Assembly (NCBI RefSeq): GCF_002803985.1
Contig: NZ_CP024963.1
Span: 930,001 to 994,000, forward strand
Direction: 5' to 3'
Length of the DNA: 64,000 bases
From: Williamsoniiplasma luminosum
GTDB taxonomy: Bacteria; Bacillota_I; Bacilli_A; Mycoplasmatales; Mycoplasmataceae
Below, one piece after another: positions 46,361-62,209 of this stretch. Below the pieces are notes generated by a model. The model worked only from the letters and a program-made list of their open reading frames with translations. It was not told the DNA's origin and ran no database searches. Both the position numbers and the translations under genes were made by a program. Each line of letters opens with the position of its first letter. The first letter of the stretch is position 1.

Positions 46361-49015
46361 TTAATTTCTATTTGTTTTTCTTAATTCTTGTTTTTGTAAT
46401 TTTGAAAATTTAACATCTTTTTTAGATGTAAATCCATAACTAATAAAAATTGAATTGATTGCATTATAATATTGATTATAAATTTTTTCTGACAGATTAG
46501 AATTTGTTAGTTTGTATAATTTATCTGCAATTTTTTTTGCTTTCAAATTATTTTCTTCAGTTAATTTCCCAACTTCAGCTTCAATTGGGTTATTGTTTTG
46601 TCGTGCTTGTTGTAATAATTTTTCTAATTCTTTAATTTTAGAAGCATATTTTGGTACATTAATTTGATCCACAATATTTTCCATTTTATTCATTAACTGG
46701 TCAGTGTTTTTTGTGTCTTCTAAATTTGCTTGTTTTTTAGAAAAACGTTTTGCTAAACTTTCTTTGCGTTCTAATTCTTTGCCTTCTAAGGTACTAATTT
46801 TGCTTTGTAATGTTTGCATTTTGCCCATGTTTTTTTCAAAAACTTTAATTTTATCAGTCACTTCTTTGTTACTGTAAAAAGTTTTTAATTCATCAATTTC
46901 TTGTTGCAATTGAGAATCAACAACAACATTTTGATTTTTTAAAAAATTATCTAAAGATCTTGTTGCTTTGTAAACACCAAATTTTTCGCTAGGTCTTTCT
47001 TTACAAAAGAACATGACTAATATGATCGGAACAGCAATACAAATAGCTCATCCAACTAATGTTGCTATCAGTGATTTAGTATCACCATTTGGACCATTTG
47101 CATTCAGAATTGAAAGTACTCCTCCCATTCCGGTTTGAATTCCAGCATAATATTTAGCTCCCATTATACCAGCAACAAACCCTCCAGCACCAGCTCCGAC
47201 ACAACCAAATATGAAAGGTCTAACTTTGGGTAAATTGACCCCGAACATATGCGGCTCTGGAACTCCGAAAATTCCTGCAGGAATACCTGCATAAAGTATT
47301 TGTTTAATAGTTGCGTTTTTAGTGATTATCAAATAACCAACAGATGCACCAACTTGACCCAAAACTCCAATTGGAGTACCAATGTTTAAATCGATTGTTT
47401 TCAACCCTTGAATATATGGGTCGGGATCATTCATCATTGGCATATGCAATATCATCCCTAATGCTCAATGAGCCCCTGAAATAACTATGATTTCCCATAA
47501 GAATGCAAAGATTCCAATTCCAAATCCATAAGGCACTTTGTTAAGCCATGAGAAAATATATCCGACACTAGATTCAAAAACAGAAATAATTGGTCCAACT
47601 ACAAAGAAGGCCAAAATAGAAGCTGCCAAAATAGTGAATGTAGGAACTGTTAACATTAAACTTCAATTTGCAAATCTTTTTTTAGCAAATTTTTCTACTT
47701 TAACAGCTATATATGCAATGATTGTGGTTGTAATGATTGAACCAGGTGATGGTCCTATTTTCATCCAAACAAAATCAAGACCTTGCATTTTGGAAGTAAT
47801 TAAAGGAAAGCTCCAAGGTGATGCACTAACACCATTAGTTAATGGGTTATAAACTAAACTCCCTTTATAAAGAAGTGGGGCTGTTAAAATCAACCCAAGA
47901 GCAACTCCGATTATTGGGGTGCCACCAAAATATTTAACTCCATTATATGTAAAGTAAATACCCATAAATACCAAGGCTCCACCAGCAATTAAATATACAA
48001 ATTGAGTTATTAGAGTATAAGAAGCAAAATTAGCACTTGGAGAGACATTTTGAATTGCTCCTGTTTGTTGCAAAATGGCTTGAACAGCATTTATTAATCC
48101 GACCCCAATCATAACCGGAATGGCCGGCATAATAATACCTTTGATTAAAGCTAAAATTGATTTACCCAAACCTTGTTTTTCAGCTTTAACATTTTTTAAA
48201 TCAAAATTTTGAGCTTGTTGGGCATGAAATAGATAGTTATCTAAACCATCTTTAATTTTTTCGACTTCTCCACCAATAATAATTTGCAATTCATTTTTAT
48301 TTCAATGAATTCCTTTGACAATATCGATTTTTTTTAGTGTGTCTATATCCACCAATTCTTTATCTTTAACAACAAAACGCAAACGACTAACACAATTATA
48401 GTATCGACTATAGTTATTTTTACCTCCAACTTGATCATAAATTTTTCCAGCCAATTCTTCTCACCGATTAGTGAACCTGATTCCATTTTTCAATGCTTCT
48501 TTGAAATTGATTAATTTTGGTTTGTCAACTTCCTCATCTATTTTTGGTTGTTCATAATGCAGTGTTGCAATTGGTTCACCTTGTTTTACTAATCCATACT
48601 TGATATCTTGAATTGTTCAACCAGGGTTGTCGTTAGCGTCAATAACCATTGGTGTTGAAGTTAATAATTTATGCTTTTTAATTTCAGTTCAATTAACTTC
48701 AACAATTTCGGTTTTGGCATCAATCTTTTGACCATTTTTAACCTTCATATCAAAAGGTTTGCCTTCTAATGAAACGGTTTCTAATCCTAAATGCATCAGA
48801 ATCGTTGGTCCTTGATTAGCTTTTATATGAATCGCGTGTTTAGTATCAAAAATATTAACAATTTCACCCTTAGCAAAAGGGCTAAAAAATTTTCGACTTT
48901 TAGGATCAATATAAAAACCATCACCAAGCATTTTTTCAGCAAAAACTGGATCAGATATTTTTTCTATCGGTTTAATCTCTCCATCAGCTGGAGAGTAAAT
49001 GACAATTTTTTCCAT
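46361..49015 (-). CDS. PTS beta-glucoside-type permease IIA-IIB-IIC with coiled-coil tail, copy 1
   Basis: 884 residues in the order IIA, IIB, IIC, tail. IIA (about 1-150) has DTKHAIHI and the phosphorylated His in ILMHLGLETV. IIB (about 185-265) has the Cys in RYYNCVSRLRF. IIC (about 280-665) has FTYNGVKYFGG and GVPEPHMFGVNLP. After ERPSEKFG a Lys/Glu-rich coiled coil of about 215 residues follows, which is not part of known IIC domains. Most diverged of the three copies. It imports a beta-glucoside or similar sugar as the 6-phosphate. AGGAGG precedes the ATG. Confidence 0.93.
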
Positions 49016-49094
49016 TCTTTTGATTATCCTCCTAAAAATATTCTATTATGGAGGCATTTTTTTATTTTCTTTTTTGAAACAAGAAGTGGGATTA

Positions 49095-49126
49095 AAAAAA
49101 TACTTTCTATTTTGGAAAGTATTTTT
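49095..49126 (-). terminator. Terminator of the second PTS-glycosidase unit
   Basis: AAAAATACTTTC-tattttg-GAAAGTATTTTT, 30 bases after the copy 2 glycosidase stop. The same stem sequence recurs after copy 3. Confidence 0.88.
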
Positions 49127-49155
49127 AAAAATATAGAATATAGAAATATCGAAAA

Positions 49156-50604
<1,449 letters not shown>

Positions 50605-50633
50605 ATTATTTCCCCCTATCTTTAATATAATTG

Positions 50634-53294
50634 TTATTTAGTATTTGTTGCTTTTAGTTCTTGTTTTTCTAATTTTGAAAATTTCACATCTTTTTTAGAA
50701 GTAAATCCATAATTAATATAAACCGAATTAATCGCATTATAGTATTTATTAGAAATTTTTTCTGTTAGTTCAGAATTTGTTAATTTGTGTACTTTATCAC
50801 CAATTTTTTTAACTTTTAAAATGTTGTCTTGAGTTAATCTTTCAACTTCTGCCTCAATTGGGGCATTATTATCACGTGCTTGTTGTAACATTTTTTCTAA
50901 CTCGGCAATTTTAGCATCATATTTTGGTGTGTTAATTTTATTTACAATTTGATCTAATTTTTTCATAATTTGATCAACGTTTTTTTGTTCTTCTAATTTT
51001 GCTTGAACTTTAGCAAAACGTTTTGCTAAAGTTTCTTTACGCTCTAAATTTTTAGTTTCTAAAATATTAATTTTATTTTCTAAAGTTTGGATTTTAGCCA
51101 TGTGATTTTCAAAAAGTTTAATTTTTTTTGTTACTTCTTTATTGTTGTAGAAAGTTTTTAAATCATCAACTTCTTGTTGTAAGTTAGCATCCATAGTAAC
51201 ATTTTTATTTATTAAGAAACGATTTAAGGATTTAGTTGCTTGATAAACACCAACTTTTTCACTAGGTCTTTCTTTACAAAAGAAGACAGTTAATAATATT
51301 GGAATAGCGAATGATAGAATAAATCCAACCAAGGTCGCTATTAAGGATTTAGTGTCTCCGTTCGGACCATTAGCGGCTAATAGTGACAAAACTCCTCCCA
51401 TTCCAGTATTAACACCGGCATAAAATTTTGCCCCCATTAAAGCAGCAACCCATCCGGCGATGGCAGCACCTGCACAACCAAAGAAAAACGGTTTAACTCT
51501 TGGTAAATTAATTCCAAAAATTTCTGGTTCTGGAATTCCAAATAACCCGATAGGAATACCTGCATAAAGTATTTGTCTAATTGTTGCATTTTTAGTAGTG
51601 AATAGAAACCCCATAGCTGCTGCAACTTGACCAAAAACCGCTGTTGTACCACCAACAATTATATCAATTGTTTTTAATCCTTGAATATAAGGATCAGGAT
51701 CATTTAACATTGGTTGAGTAAGAACAGCTCACAATGCGAATTGTGCCCCTCAAATAACTAGAATCTCTCAAAAAAAGGCAAACACAGCAACCGAAAGTCC
51801 GAAAGGAATCTTATTAACCCAAGAAAATATATATGCTATTATACCTTCAACAACTGACATAATTGGACCAACTACAAAGAATGCGGTAACTGATGCTATA
51901 AAAATAGTAAATGTAGAAACTGACAAAGTTAAACTTCAATCTGGAAATGTTCTTTTAGCAAATTTTTCTGCTCGAACAGTTATATAAGCGATGACAGAAG
52001 ATGTAAGAAGCGAACCTGGTGATGGTCCTATTTTCATTCATACAAAATCAAGGCCATCAATCTTCGAAGTTAATATAGGTAAACTTCAAGGAGTTGCTGA
52101 CATACCACCAGTTAATGGATCATAAGATAAATTGCCTTTAAATATAACTGGGGCTGTGAAAATTAGTCCCATAGTAAGCCCAAGTAAAGGATTACCACCA
52201 AAATATTTCACACCATTATACGTAAAAAATATTCCCATAAATAGTGTGGCACCACCCGCAATTAGATATACAAGTTGTGTTGCCAAAGTGTATGAACCAA
52301 AATGAGCACTTGGAGAAACATTTTGAATTGCTCCAGCTTGTTGCAAAACAGCCGCAAGAGCATTTAATATACCAACCCCAATCGTTATAGGAATTGATGG
52401 CAATACAATACCTCTAACTAAATTTATAATCGACTTACCAAAATTTTGCTTTTCTTTATGACCTTTTTGGTTTTTTAAAACAAAACCTGGCTCTTCTTGT
52501 AAATGCATTAGATAGTTGTCTAAACCATCTTTAACTTTTTCAACTTCACCACCAATTATGACTTGGAATTCACCTTTGTTTCAACTAGTGCCTTTTACAA
52601 CATCTATTTTTTTTATTTTATTTACGTTTACTAGTTTTTCATCTTTAATATTGAATCTTAAACGAGTTGCACAATTATAATATCTAGTATAATTAGTTTT
52701 TCCACCAACGAGATCATAAATATTTCTCGCTAGTTCTTCATATCGATTACTAAACCTGATTCCATTTTTCAATGCTTCTTTAAGATTGATAGGTTTGGCT
52801 TTATAAACTTCTTTTTTGATAATTGGTTGCGTATAGGATAGAGTTGCAATTGGTTCGCCTTGTTTTACTAATCCATATTTGACATTTTCAATTGTTCAAC
52901 CCGGATTGTCATTAGGGTCAATAACTATCGGAGTAGAAGTTGCTAATTTATGTTTTTTAATTGCAGTTCAATCAACATCAACTAATTCAGTTTTTAAATT
53001 AACTTCTTGACCCGTGTTAACCTTCACATCAAAAGGCTGGCCTGCTAAATTAATTGTGTCTAATCCTAAATGCATTAAAATTGTGGGGCCTTGATCAGCT
53101 TTTATATGAATTGCATGTTTGGTGTCAAAAATATTGACAATTTCACCCTTAACAAATGGGCTGAACATTTTTTTATTTTTAGGTTCAATATAAAAACCAT
53201 CACCGAGCATTTTTTCAGCAAAAACTGGATCAGATATTTTTTCTATCGGTTTAATCTCTCCATCAACTGGAGAGTAAATGATAATTTTTTCCAT
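50634..53294 (-). CDS. PTS permease IIA-IIB-IIC with coiled-coil tail, copy 2
   Basis: 886 residues, one frame with TGA Trp codons. IIA His in ILMHLGLDTI, IIB Cys in RYYNCATRLRF, IIC motif GIPEPEIFGINLP, then the tail from ERPSEKVG to the end (about 670-886). The DNA for the tail's last 110 codons is practically identical to copy 3 (50634-50960 against 54902-55228), while the membrane parts differ more. A 16-A tract lies in its promoter region. Confidence 0.93.
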
Positions 53295-53318
53295 TTTTTT
53301 GATTATCCTCCTGAAAAT

Positions 53319-53351
53319 ATTCTATTCTCGATACATTTTTTTTTTTTTTTT
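53319..53351 (-). promoter_or_regulatory. Promoter of PTS copy 2 with A16 tract
   Basis: On the minus strand 16 A (53351-53336) are followed by TGTATCGAGAA and a TAGAAT -10 box (53324-53319), then AGGAGG. The tract covers the place of the -35 box. The same arrangement (A17, then CAATCGAGTAC, TAAAAT) is seen upstream of the fourth glycosidase. Slippage could tune expression. Confidence 0.5.
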
Positions 53352-53370
53352 GTTGAGCTAGATAAAAATA

Positions 53371-53403
53371 AAAAAATACTTTCTACCACAGAAAGTATTT
53401 TTT
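53371..53403 (-). terminator. Terminator of the third PTS-glycosidase unit
   Basis: AAATACTTTCT-accac-AGAAAGTATTT, 20 bases after the copy 3 glycosidase stop, with a U run on the minus strand. Confidence 0.88.
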
Positions 53404-53423
53404 ATAATATAAGATAATCAGGC

Positions 53424-54872
<1,449 letters not shown>

Positions 54873-54901
54873 ATTATTTCCCCCTATCTTTAATATAATT
54901 G

Positions 54902-57562
54902 TTATTTAGTATTTGTTGCTTTTAGTTCTTGTTTTTCTAATTTTGAAAATTTCACATCTTTTTTAGAAGTAAATCCATAATTAATATAAACCGAATTAAT
55001 CGCATTATAGTATTTATTAGAAATTTTTTCTGTTAGTTCAGAATTTGTTAATTTGTGTACTTTATCACCAATTTTTTTAACTTTTAAAATGTTGTCTTGA
55101 GTTAATCTTTCAACTTCTGCCTCAATTGGGGCATTATTATCACGTGCTTGTTGTAACATTTTTTCTAACTCGGCAATTTTAGCATCATATTTTGGTGTGT
55201 TAATTTTATTTATAATTTGATCTAATTTTTTCATAATTTGATCAACATTTTTTTGTTCTTCTAATTTTTCTTGAACTCTAGAAAAACGTTTTGCTAAAGC
55301 TTCTTTACGCTCTAAATTTTTAGTTTCTAAAATATTAATTTTATTTTCTAAAGATTGAATTTTGGCCATGTGATTTTCAAAAAGTTTGATTTTTTTTGTT
55401 ACTTCTTTATTGTTGTAGAAAGTTTTTAAATCATCAACTTCTTGTTGTAATTTAGCATCCATAGCCACATTTTTATTGTCTAAGAAACGATTTAATGATT
55501 TAGTTGCTTGATAAAGACCTGTTTTTTCACTAGGTCTTTCTTTACAAAAGAAAGCAGTTAATAATATTGGAATAGCAAAAGAAAGGATAAATCCAACCGA
55601 GGTTGCTATTAAGGATTTGGTGTCTCCATTCGGACCATTTGCATTTAAGAGTGACAACACCCCTCCCATTCCTGTTTTAATTCCAGGATAAAATTTAGCC
55701 CCCATTATAGCAGCAACTCATCCAGCGATGGCGGCCCCTGTACAACCAAAGAAAAGTGGTTTAACTCTCGGTAAATTAATTCCAAAAATTTCTGGTTCTG
55801 GAATTCCAAATAATCCGATAGGAATACCAGAAGCTAATATTTGTCTAATTGACGCATTTCTAGTAGTGAATAAAAATCCCATAGCGGCTGCAACTTGACC
55901 AAAAACCGCTACCGCAATACCAACCATTATATCGATTGTTTTTAATCCTTGAATATAAGGATCGGGGTCATTTAACATTGGCTGATTAATAACAGATATT
56001 AATGCGAAATGCGCCCCCCAAATTACTAAGATTTCTCAAAAAAAGGCAAAGACGGCAACTGAAAGTCCATAAGGAATCTTATTAACTCAAGAAAATAAAT
56101 ATGCTATGATACCTTCGACAACGGAAATAAGTGGACCAACTAGAAAGAATGCCAATATTGAAGCTACAAAAATAGTAAATGTAGAAACTGTTAAAGTTAA
56201 ACTTCAATCAGGAAATGTTCTTTTCGCATATTTTTCTGCTTTAACAGTTATGTAAGCAATAATGGAACAAGTAAGAAGCGAACCTGGTGATGGTCCTATT
56301 TTCATTCATACAAAATCAAGACCATCAATCTTCGAAGTTAATATAGGTAAACTTCAAGGAGTCGCTGTCATACCACCAGTTAATTGATTATAAGATAGAT
56401 TTCCTTTAAATATAACTGGGGCTGTTAAAATTAACCCCATAGTAAGTCCAAGTAAAGGATTACCACCAAAATATTTCACACCATTATATGTAAAAAATAT
56501 TCCCATAAATAATGTAGCTCCACCCGCAATTAGATATACAAGTTGGGTGGCTAAGGTGTAAGAACCAAAATTAGCACTTGGAGAAACATTTTGAATTGCT
56601 CCAGTTTGTTGTAAAACGGCTGACATAGCATTTAGTATACCAACCCCAATCATGATCGGGATTGATGGCAATACAATACCTCTAACTAAATTTAAAATTG
56701 ATTTTCCAAAACTTTGTTTTTCTTTATAACCCTTTTGGTTTTTTAAAACAAAGTCTGGTTCTTGTTGTAAACGCATTAGATAGTTGTCTAAACCATCTTT
56801 AACTTTTTCAACTTCGCCACCAATTATGACTTGGAACTCACCCTTATTTCAACTAATACCTTTTACAACATCTATTTTTTTTATTTTATTGACGTCTACT
56901 AGTTTCTCATCTTTGATAGTGAATCGTAAACGAGTTGCACAATTATAATATCTATTATAATTAGTTTTCCCACCAACAAGATCATAAATATTTCTAGCTA
57001 ATTCTTCATATCGATTAGTAAACCTGATTCCATTTTTCAACGCTTCTTTTAGATTGATAGGTTTGGCTTTATAAGCTTCCTTATCAACTTTTGGTTGGGT
57101 ATAAGATAGCGTTGCAATTGGTTCACCTTGTTTTACTAATCCATATTTGATATCTCCAATTGTTCAACCTGGGTTGTCATTAGGATCGATGACCATTGGT
57201 GTTGAAGTGGGTAATTTTTTCTTTTTAATTTCGCTTCAATTGACTTCAACTAATTCATTTTTTAAATTAATTTTTTGCCCGTTTTTAACTTTCATGTTAA
57301 ATGGTTGTCCTGCTAGATTTACAGTTTCCAACCCAAAATGCATTAAAATTATCGGGCCTTGATCAGCTTTTATATGAATTGCATGTTTAGTTTCAAAAAT
57401 GTTAATAATTTCACCATTTTCAAAAGGGCTAAAAATTTTATTGTTTTTAGGTTCAATATAGAAACCATCACCGAGCATTTTTTCAGCAAAAATTGGATCA
57501 GAAATTTTTTCTATTTGTTTAATCTCTCCATCAACTGGAGAGTAAATGACAATTTTTTCCAT
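54902..57562 (-). CDS. PTS permease IIA-IIB-IIC with coiled-coil tail, copy 3
   Basis: 886 residues. IIA with ILMHFGLETV, IIB Cys in RYYNCATRLRF, IIC with GIPEPEIFGINLP, then the coiled-coil tail. It lies 59 bases after the fourth glycosidase gene, with a hairpin in the gap but no U run, so it may belong to that transcript. AGAAAGGATG lies before the ATG. Nearly identical to copy 2 in the tail, less so in IIC, which may alter sugar specificity. Confidence 0.93.
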
Positions 57563-57582
57563 TTTTTTATCATCCTTTCTAA

Positions 57583-57609
57583 AATACTTTTAAATTTGAA
57601 GTATTTTAC
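57583..57609. other. Hairpin between glycosidase 4 and PTS copy 3
   Basis: AAAATACTT ... AAGTATTTT, resembling the AATACTTTCT terminator stems of the other units but lacking a U run on the minus strand. It may be a weak terminator or processing site. Confidence 0.5.
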
Positions 57610-57621
57610 AATGTTTATTAT

Positions 57622-59025
57622 TTATTTTATGTTTTTCCCGTTTGTCTTAATGACTTCTTTATATCAATAAAAAGACTTTTTAGGATAACGTTTCATGTCC
57701 TTTAAATTATCATCAGTTCGATTAACAAAAATAAATCCATAACGTTTTAGCATTCCTTGATGACTAGAAACAAGATCAATTGCGCTCCATGGATTGAAAC
57801 CAATTAAATCAACTCCCATTTCCATAGCTTCAAACATTTGTTTCAAATGTGCTGTATAAAAATCAATTCGATATTGATCATTAATTTCATTATTTTCATC
57901 TAATTGTTCAAGGGCTGCAATACCATTTTCTGTTAATAACAATGGTAAATGGTATTTAGTTGTCAATTCTAGCATAGTAGTTTTAAATCCTAAAGGGTCG
58001 ATTTCTCATTGAAATTGAGTTTTAGGTAAGTTGGAATTATCAATTCTTTGGAACCAATTCTTAATTCCAAATAGAGATTGTTGATCACTTTTAACTGATG
58101 AATTTGAACTATCATCTTCACTTAAATCTCAAGCTTTAACAGTTGCTGTTGTGTAATAATTAAAAGCGATAAAATCTGGTTTTGATAAAGGGTCAGATAG
58201 AATATCCATATCTCCTTCTTTGATGTCAAACATTGAATTATTTTTTGCTAATAAATCTAACACAATTTCATTGTATCTACCAAATACTGGTACATCTAAA
58301 TAGTATCAATTTCTAATATTGGCAAAATTTATTGCTGCTAAATAGTCTTCAGGTTTATTACTGTTTGGATAGATTGAATTAATATTTGGAGCAGGGCCAA
58401 CTAAACTATCGCTTAATTGGTGAACTATTTTGATAGCTTTTGCTTGTGCTAAAAACATATGGTGATTACTTTGATAAGTTTCTTTCATTATAGCTTTTTT
58501 ACCATAAAGCGCCTCAGGGACAAGTGACATCATATTTTGTTCATTGATTGTTAATCAATATTTAACTTTTTTACCAAAAGTTTCAACTAATAATTTAGCA
58601 TATCTTTCAAATTCATCAATCGTGGCCCTCGATAATCATCCACCTTGTTGTTGTAGATGATCAGGTAAATCAAAATGGTACATCGTAATAATTGGTTCGA
58701 TTTTATATTTAATTAATTCATCAATTACGTCATTATAAAATTTAATCCCTGGTTTATTTGGTGCATTATTTTTAAAACTCCAAACTCTTGATCATGAAAT
58801 TGAAAAACGATAACTCTTAAAGCCAGCTTCACTCATTCATTTTATATCTTCTTTTCAATGGTGATAATGATCAGAGGCCACTTTAAAATCTGTTATATTT
58901 TTTGGAATATCAATTTTTGTATCTAGAACAGATGGTTCTCTACCGTCTGCATCTCATCCACCTTCAATTTGGAAGGCGGCAGAACTACCTCCTCAAAGAA
59001 ATTTTTCATCAATGGTTTTTTTCAT
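57622..59025 (-). CDS. Diverged 6-phospho-beta-glycosidase (GH1), copy 4
   Basis: 467 residues, clearly GH1 but distant from copies 1-3. [20 protein letters not shown], acid/base in YWLTINEQN, nucleophile in [12 protein letters not shown], and the phospho-pocket [17 protein letters not shown]. It is placed just downstream of the RpiR regulator and upstream of PTS copy 3. AAGGAG precedes the ATG. The start MKKTIDEK is well supported. Its distinct sequence suggests a different aglycone or sugar. Confidence 0.92.
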
Positions 59026-59156
59026 ATTTACTTCTCCTTTTTAAAATCTAAGCATCGCTTAATTTTATTTTGTTAAATATATTTTGTTTTTGTTCAATTG
59101 CAATAAGTTGCAAAAATTTCGAAATTTTCTCTCACGATTATTTTAGTACTCGATTG

Positions 59157-59173
59157 TTTTTTTTTTTTTTTTT
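59157..59173 (-). promoter_or_regulatory. A17 tract upstream of glycosidase 4
   Basis: Seventeen T on the plus strand (A on the coding strand) are followed on the minus strand by CAATCGAGTAC and TAAAAT, a possible -10. Same layout as the promoter of PTS copy 2. The leader to the ATG is about 120 bases. Otherwise 59026-59311 holds no gene. Confidence 0.5.
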
Positions 59174-59181
59174 AGGAAAAC

Positions 59182-59218
59182 AAAAAAAATCTTTCAATAT
59201 TAGAAAGTGTTTTTTATA
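59182..59218 (-). terminator. Probable terminator of the RpiR regulator
   Basis: CTTTC-aatatta-GAAAG hairpin with eight U following on the minus strand, about 100 bases after the regulator stop. Confidence 0.6.
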
Positions 59219-59311
59219 AAATTTTTTTTAGAATAAAAAAAATAATTGATTTTTAAAGTGTTTTACTAGGTGATTTTAATTACTTCATCGTAAATATATA
59301 TATTCACTACC

Positions 59312-60088
59312 TTATTTAGAAAGTGCTTTGTATTCTCGCAAAATCAAGGTCGCAATCATATCGAGTAAAATACTGCGAGAATAATATGTTCCAGTCATTT
59401 TAGTTGATGGGGTAATCATATATTCTTTAAATAAAGGGACTTTTTCCATTTGTGATTTAGAAGAAACTAAAAATAAATTATTCTTTTTAATTGCATTTGG
59501 AATCCCTAGCTTCAAAATTTCGACCATAAAAGCATTATCTTGACCAGAAATCAAAGTTAAAATTGTTCAATTTTCAAAATCTTTTTTACCAATTAGAACA
59601 TCATTGGCACGAATATTTGAATAACGAATTTCAATGTCTAAAGGACTTAACAATTGCACTAATAGATCAGCATTTCGGTGAGTTTGATAAGAACTAAAAA
59701 TCACCAATTTTTTAGTTTTTGCTAAATGTTTAGCAAATGCATCGATAAACGGGGCGTTTTGTAAGAGAATATTACGATAAAATTTAGTTTGATTCAGAAT
59801 GTGAGTTTCTAAATCTTCATCGCTATCTTTGTAACCTATAATTTGTCCAGCGTATTGTTCATTTTCATATTTTAAAGAAAACAATAATTCTCGATAACCT
59901 GTAAAACCAATTTTTTGAGCAAATTTAGTAATGGTTGACATACTTGTATACGCCTTTTTACTTAATTCTTGTTGGCTCATAAAGTTACCATTATAATATT
60001 CTTTAATAATTTCTTGAGCAATATGCTGTGTTGTTTTGTCAATCGAATCACGAGCAATAATATCTAATACTTCTTTAATTGATCCCAT
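59312..60088 (-). CDS. RpiR-family transcriptional regulator
   Basis: 258 residues. N-terminal helix-turn-helix (FMSQQELSKKAYTSMSTITK and FAQKIGFTGYRELLFSLK, about residues 36-75) and a C-terminal SIS sugar-phosphate domain (KKLVIFSSYQTHRNADLL, about residues 125-240). Such regulators sense phosphosugars and control adjacent PTS or glycosidase genes. It is upstream of glycosidase 4 and the three PTS units, so it is the likely regulator of the block. Confidence 0.9.
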
Positions 60089-60147
60089 AATTTACTAATC
60101 CTTTTTTATATTTTACTTTATAATTCCAAAAACACCAAAATAAACTA

Positions 60148-60193
60148 AAAAAATTCCATTTTACACGCTTTTTGTGTGTAAAATGGAATTTTG
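60148..60193 (-). terminator. Terminator of typA
   Basis: AAAATTCCATTTTACAC ... GTGTAAAATGGAATTTT with a nine-base loop, about 18 bases after the typA stop. Confidence 0.9.
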
Positions 60194-60210
60194 ATGCAAA
60201 TTTTTTAAAA

Positions 60211-62037
60211 TTATTTTTTATCGCTACGGTGTTGTTTACGTTCGTTTTGTGTTAATCATTTTTTACGTAAACGAATATCAATTGGAGTGACCTCAACTAA
60301 TTCATCTCATTGGATGTATTCTAAAGCTTGTTCTAAAGTCATTTTTTTGAATGGGGTTAATTTTACTGAATCATCAGTTCCACTTGAACGAGTGTTGGTT
60401 AATTTTTTTCCAGTTGTTGGGTTAACATCTAAATCGTTGTCGCGTGAATGTTGACCAACAATCATCCCTTCATAAACTTCAGTTTGAGGAGCGACAAATA
60501 AAATTCCACGCTCTTCAAGATTTCCTAAAGCATAAGCTAAAGTTTTTCCATTGGCCATTGACACCATCACCCCGTTTAGACGTGATTCAATTTCACCTTT
60601 ATAAGGTTCAAAACCGTTGGCACTACGCACCATAATTCCTTCACCATGCGTATCATTGGTAAATTCTGATCTAAACCCTAATAATGAACGTAAAGGGATG
60701 TTGTAAGTTACTTTATCTCTCACCCCATCACTGTCCATATCAAGCATTAAACCTTTTCTTTGGTTTAGTTTATTAATCACAGTTCCAGAATATTCCACTG
60801 GGACGTTAACAATTAATTTTTCCATGGGCTCAAGTAAATTACCTTGAGCATCATTGTGCATTACAACTTCAGGTTTTGAAATTCCTAATTCAAAACCTTC
60901 ACGACGCATGGTTTCAATTAAAACTGATAAGTGAAGTTCTCCACGTCCTAAAACTTTAAACCCTTCAACACTTGAATTTTCTAATGGTTCAACTTTTAAT
61001 CCGACGTTAACTTCTAATTCACGTTCTAATCTTTCTTTGATGTTTCTTGATGTGACAAATTTACCAACTTTACCAGCAAATGGTGAAGTGTTAACTAAGA
61101 AATTCATTGACATAGTTGGTTCTTCGATGTGGATGGTGTCCATTGCTCGAATGTTATTTGGATCAGAAATAGTATCACCAATCACGATATCTTCAATTCC
61201 GGCAAAAGTAATAATATCTCCAGCATAAGCTTCACTAACTGCAACTCTTTTCAAACCTTGATAAACCATTAATTTAGAAATACGAGCATTTTTAACTGTT
61301 CCATTACTTCTTGAAATGGCGACAGTTTGGCCTTCTTTGACCACTCCTTCATAAATTCTTCCGATTCCTAATCTTCCAATAAATGAATCATAAGCTAAAG
61401 TTGAAACTTGCATTAATAATGGTTGTTCAGCTAATTTAATTGGATAAGTTCCAACTTGAGTGACGATTGTTTCAAACAATGGGTTCAAGTTTTCACTTGG
61501 TGTGTCCATATTAAATTGGGCAATTCCATTTTTGGCAACTCCAAATAAAGTTGGAAATTCCAATTGTTCATCATTGGCACCCAATTCAATAAATAGTTCT
61601 AAAACTTCATCAACCACTTCTAAAGCACGTTGATCTTTTTTATCAATTTTATTGATAAATAAAATTGGTCGTAATCCTAATTCCAAAGCTTTATGTAACA
61701 CAAATCTTGTTTGTGGCATTGGCCCTTCACTTGAATCGACAAGTAAAATAACTGTATCAACAGTTTTCATAATACGTTCAACTTCACTTGAAAAATCAGC
61801 ATGGCCTGGAGTATCAACAATATTAATTTTGATGTCATTATATTGAATTGATAAATTCTTTGAATAAATTGTGATTCCACGTTCTCTTTCTTGATCATTT
61901 GAATCCATTACTTGCTCAACCATTTCTTGGTTCTCTCTAAATACTCCACTTTGTTTTAGAAAAGCATCAACTAAAGTTGATTTACCAGCATCAACGTGAG
62001 CAATAACTGCGATATTAATTATTTTTTGTCTTGTCAT
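60211..62037 (-). CDS. typA: Ribosome-associated GTPase TypA/BipA
   Basis: 608 residues, standard length. G1 [15 protein letters not shown]2/G3 region [12 protein letters not shown] and [16 protein letters not shown]4 [11 protein letters not shown]. Then the EF-G-like domains and the BipA C-terminal domain ([35 protein letters not shown]). It is a translational GTPase that helps 50S assembly and stress growth. The two final Trp positions use TGA. Own terminator; GGAG ahead of the ATG. Confidence 0.97.
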
Positions 62038-62146
62038 TTTGTTCTCCTTTATTTTTCATAATTTTTATAACCTATTGATTATACAAGAAAAAAACCACTA
62101 ATCACCTATAATAAATTAGCGATTAATTATTTTAGCTTATCTAAAA

Positions 62147-62184
62147 AAATTTTGTTGATTAATCTCTTAATCAACAAAATTTTT
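62147..62184 (-). terminator. Terminator of the accessory gene cluster
   Basis: AAATTTTGTTGATTAA-tctc-TTAATCAACAAAATTTTTT, about 26 bases after the stop of the 180-residue protein gene. Confidence 0.88.
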
Positions 62185-62209
62185 TAAATATAGAAAGCCT
62201 TTCAAATGT

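Noticed and set aside
48959-49060. CCTCC ... GGAGG pairing before PTS copy 1 as a translational switch
   Set aside because: The CCTCC part lies upstream of the TAGAAT -10 box, so it would not be in the transcript.
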